A DNA stretch of 5,862 bases from Nitrososphaerota archaeon. Its GTDB lineage: Archaea > Thermoproteota > Nitrososphaeria > Nitrososphaerales > JAPUIC01. Position 1 is the first letter of the stretch. Each line of letters begins with the position of its first letter. The notes under the pieces were generated by a model. The model was given only the letters and a program-made list of their open reading frames with translations. It was not told the origin of the DNA and made no database searches. Below, piece after piece: positions 3,783 to 5,862 of this stretch. The stretch lies in the NCBI GenBank assembly GCA_027297425.1, contig JAPUIC010000124.1, positions 1 to 5,862 on the forward strand, read 5' to 3'. The position numbers were made by a program, and so were the translations under genes.

Positions 3783-5537
3783 GTGTGCGGGATTATAGGA
3801 TTCATAGGAGATGAGAATGTAACCCCTATCATTGTGAAGGGTTTACGGAGGATGGAGTATCGTGGGTATGATTCTGCTGGACTTAGTATTCGCACTAACG
3901 AGGGTCTACGAGTCATAAAGAGCGTAGGAAAAATTAACGATCTCGCAAACGTTGAAGATCTCAATGCCATCTCTGGCTACACCGGTATTGGTCACACTCG
4001 ATGGGCCACCCATGGAAAAGTGAATCTGGAGAATGCCCATCCTCTCAGCTCATGTGCGGGGGAAATGTCAGTAGTTCATAATGGCATTATTAGTAACTTC
4101 CAAACGCTGAAGAAGGAATTAGAGAAGGAGGGTCACACTTTCAGGAGTAGTACCGATAGTGAAGTGATCATCCACCTATTCGAGAAATATTTTAAGATTG
4201 GAAACGATATCAAAGATGCCGTTCTTAAAACCGTAAATCGTCTTGAGGGGTCATTCGCATTCGCAATAATGCTTCGTGACGGAGAGGATATTGTAGGAGC
4301 ACGATGTGGCACTCCTTTGATATTAGGCTTAGGCAATAATGGGAATTTTCTAACCAGTGATATTTTGGGGTTCATAGAGTATACCGACAAAGCCATATTC
4401 CTAGAAAACAAGGAGATAGTGGTTCTGGGCAAACATCATTTTGAAATCTCTGATTTTGAGGGGAATTTAGTTGCGAAGGAAGTCACACAGGTTGCTTGGG
4501 AGTTTGGGACACCGACTAAGGAGAAATACTCTCACTTTACACTGAAAGAGATCTTAGAACAGCCACTCGCTCTAGAGCGAGTCATATCTCAGGACCAGAA
4601 ACCCATAGATCTGTTTTGTAAGAAATTGAAAACGAGGGCTAAAGTTGTAATTACTGGTTCGGGAACTAGTTATCATGCAGGATTATATGCTAAGTATGTT
4701 ATGAGAGAGACGGCTAAGATTTCTTGTGATGTGGTTGTTTCCAGTGAGTTCAAATCACAGGATGTTGATCATGATACCTCAGTTCTTGTCTTGTCCCAAA
4801 GTGGCGAAACTGCAGATGCACTAAGGGCAACACAAATAGCCAAGGATGCTGGTTGCCAGGTATTATCAATTGTCAATGTGGTTGGTTCATCCTTAGCGAG
4901 AGAAAGTGATATTTCGTTACCCCTAAATTGCGGGCCGGAAGTTGGTGTCGCAGCCACCAAGAGTTTTACATCACAACTCGCCTTGATCTACATTATTGCT
5001 TCGAGAATTGGGATCGGTGATGATAGTTTGATTACATCTATCCCTCAGAAGGTTGAATCCATATTAGGAGAAGCTGAAAGAATTAAAAAATTGGTCAACG
5101 GCTATACTGAAGCTCGTGATTTTTACTATATAGCAAGATCTATTCACATCCCCATCGCGTTGGAAGGAGCGTTAAAGATGAAAGAACTGTCTTATGTTCA
5201 TGCTGAAGGGATGGCAGCAGGCGAGTTAAAGCACGGGCCTTTAGCTCTGATAACTCAAGGGACGCCTGTTGTTGTGATCAACCCAACCGACGACAGCTAT
5301 CAAGAAACTCTTGACAATGTCGTGGAGCTAAAAGCTCGCGGTGCGAAGGTGATCGGAATTTCTACGGTTTCCCATGAGGTTTATGACGATTTTATACCCA
5401 TCCCAAAAGTGCATCCATTGCTTTCACCGATAATAGAGGTTGTACCTCTTCAACTCCTCGCCTATTACGCCGCAGTTAAGATGGGCCAAGATCCAGATTA
5501 CCCACGTAACCTAGCCAAAAGCGTGACAGTAAACTAG
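3783..5537 (+). CDS. glmS: Glutamine--fructose-6-phosphate aminotransferase (isomerizing), GTG start
   Basis: GlmS makes glucosamine-6-phosphate from fructose-6-phosphate and glutamine in the cytosol, the first step towards UDP-GlcNAc for surface glycans and protein glycosylation. It is complete at 584 residues, near the usual 580-610. The N-terminal Ntn glutaminase domain (about 2-220) has the catalytic Cys2, HTRWATHG (71-78), NGIISN (100-105), STDSEV (123-128) and VGARCGTPL (171-179). The linker holds HFTLKEILEQP (251-261). The two SIS sugar-phosphate domains carry TGSGTSY (291-297), LSQSGETADA (338-347), VAATKSFTSQ (389-398), EGALKMKELSYVHAEG (461-476) and ELKHGP (481-486). The tail PDYPRNLAKSVTV (571-583) is the conserved closing loop. 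The start must be GTG 3783 because the nucleophile cysteine has to be codon 2; the ATG two bases earlier is out of frame and stops after five codons. No bacterial-type glmS ribozyme fits in the 74-bp gap. Probably leaderless and separately transcribed from rps11. Confidence 0.98.
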   Translation: MCGIIGFIGDENVTPIIVKGLRRMEYRGYDSAGLSIRTNEGLRVIKSVGKINDLANVEDLNAISGYTGIGHTRWATHGKVNLENAHPLSSCAGEMSVVHNGIISNFQTLKKELEKEGHTFRSSTDSEVIIHLFEKYFKIGNDIKDAVLKTVNRLEGSFAFAIMLRDGEDIVGARCGTPLILGLGNNGNFLTSDILGFIEYTDKAIFLENKEIVVLGKHHFEISDFEGNLVAKEVTQVAWEFGTPTKEKYSHFTLKEILEQPLALERVISQDQKPIDLFCKKLKTRAKVVITGSGTSYHAGLYAKYVMRETAKISCDVVVSSEFKSQDVDHDTSVLVLSQSGETADALRATQIAKDAGCQVLSIVNVVGSSLARESDISLPLNCGPEVGVAATKSFTSQLALIYIIASRIGIGDDSLITSIPQKVESILGEAERIKKLVNGYTEARDFYYIARSIHIPIALEGALKMKELSYVHAEGMAAGELKHGPLALITQGTPVVVINPTDDSYQETLDNVVELKARGAKVIGISTVSHEVYDDFIPIPKVHPLLSPIIEVVPLQLLAYYAAVKMGQDPDYPRNLAKSVTVN

Positions 5538-5618
5538 AGCGCAAAAGGGAGGTAATTAGATTTTACAATATGAACACTCAACCTGCCATTTGAGAATTAT
5601 CTAAATCGGGAGGGTAAC

Positions 5619-5627
5619 GTTTATTTT
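5619..5627 (+). promoter_or_regulatory. Putative rps15 promoter
   Basis: The 122-bp gap between glmS and rps15 holds GTTTATTTT (5619-5627), a TATA-like element whose expected start point near 5649 would leave a leader of about 11 nt. The purine-rich GGGAGGGTAAC just upstream could act as BRE. GGAAGGG (5648-5654) precedes the ATG by 5 nt as a possible weak ribosome-binding site. I see no tRNA or credible small gene elsewhere in this gap. Confidence 0.45.
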
Positions 5628-5659
5628 CGGACCAGAATCTGTTGCTGGAAGGGTAGCCA

Positions 5660-5862
5660 ATGGCTCGATTGCATTCACATAGGAAAGGCAGGTCTCAGTC
5701 TATGAGACCCGCAGTAAAGAAAAGTCCCAGCTGGGTAACATATAGTAGCGACGAAGTGGTCGGTATAGTCGTCAAGCTGGGAAAAGAGGGTCTTACACCC
5801 AGTCAAATAGGCCTAAGGCTTCGTGATGAGCACAATATTCCGTTAGTAAAAACCGCCTTAGG
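5660..5862 (+). CDS. rps15: 30S ribosomal protein S15 (uS15), N-terminal part
   Basis: This is the first 67 residues of uS15, a primary 16S rRNA binder of the small-subunit platform; the frame is open at the right edge. It is the archaeal/eukaryotic form, about 150 residues when complete, with an N-terminal extension that bacterial S15 lacks. The opening MARLHSHRKGRSQS (1-14) followed by RP and a tryptophan at 25 (PSWV) is the archaeal signature. Next come the helix DEVVGIVVKLGKEG (31-44) and the TPSQIGLRLRDEHNIPLVK block (46-64). The ATG at 5660 is the only start that gives this N-terminus. About 55% of the gene is outside the window. Confidence 0.95.
   Translation, partial: MARLHSHRKGRSQSMRPAVKKSPSWVTYSSDEVVGIVVKLGKEGLTPSQIGLRLRDEHNIPLVKTAL

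Noticed and set aside
4133..4432. 99-codon minus-strand frame inside glmS
   Set aside because: Fully antisense to the conserved glutaminase domain; its composition reflects the glmS codons.
5570..5593. Seven-codon frame between glmS and rps15
   Set aside because: Too short to support as a gene, and the nearest ribosome-binding-like sequence is about 16 nt away.
5538..5659. tRNA or small RNA gene in the 122-bp gap
   Set aside because: I found no T-loop (GTTCRA-like) sequence or cloverleaf on either strand.

Overview
The window is a conserved archaeal housekeeping locus. Every protein reads as the archaeal rather than the bacterial form. There is an archaeal RNA polymerase subunit D (Rpo3), the archaea/eukaryote-specific ribosomal protein L18e, archaeal-type S13, S4, S11, S9, L13 and S15, and a group II (thermosome) chaperonin. 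Promoters look archaeal (TATA-like elements close to start codons, short or absent leaders), and GTG and TTG starts are used. The thermosome N-terminus, the compact Rpo3 and the L18e resemble what I recall of Thaumarchaeota (Nitrososphaeria) and related TACK lineages, but that assignment is an inference.

Left arm, minus strand, read from about 2118 down to 1: rpo3, rpl18e, rpl13 and rps9 form a tightly overlapping operon. After a 67-bp gap with its own TATA-like element comes the 5' end of a thermosome gene, which runs off the left edge. Right arm, plus strand: a 156-bp divergent promoter region (2119-2274) launches rps13, rps4 and rps11, again tightly packed. A 74-bp gap with a TATA-like element leads to a complete glmS with a GTG start, then a 122-bp gap leads to the 5' part of rps15, which runs off the right edge. 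No gap is longer than 156 bp, and I found no tRNA, rRNA, CRISPR array, insertion sequence or phage-like gene.

Functionally, the two arms supply small- and large-subunit ribosomal proteins and the Rpo3 assembly platform of RNA polymerase. The thermosome adds protein folding, and glmS makes glucosamine-6-phosphate, the entry point to UDP-GlcNAc and surface or protein glycans. This fits growth-linked, highly expressed genes sharing one neighbourhood.

I see no undescribed defence or mobile system. The points worth a second look are modest. The usual S13-S4-S11-RpoD-L18e-L13-S9 string is broken into two head-to-head halves. Three gene junctions use an identical 8-nt start/stop overlap with three different start codons. 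A small GC hairpin covers the likely S11 ribosome-binding site. The S4 tail holds a threefold 12-bp tandem repeat. The glmS start is a GTG that is probably leaderless and nested in an out-of-frame ATG.
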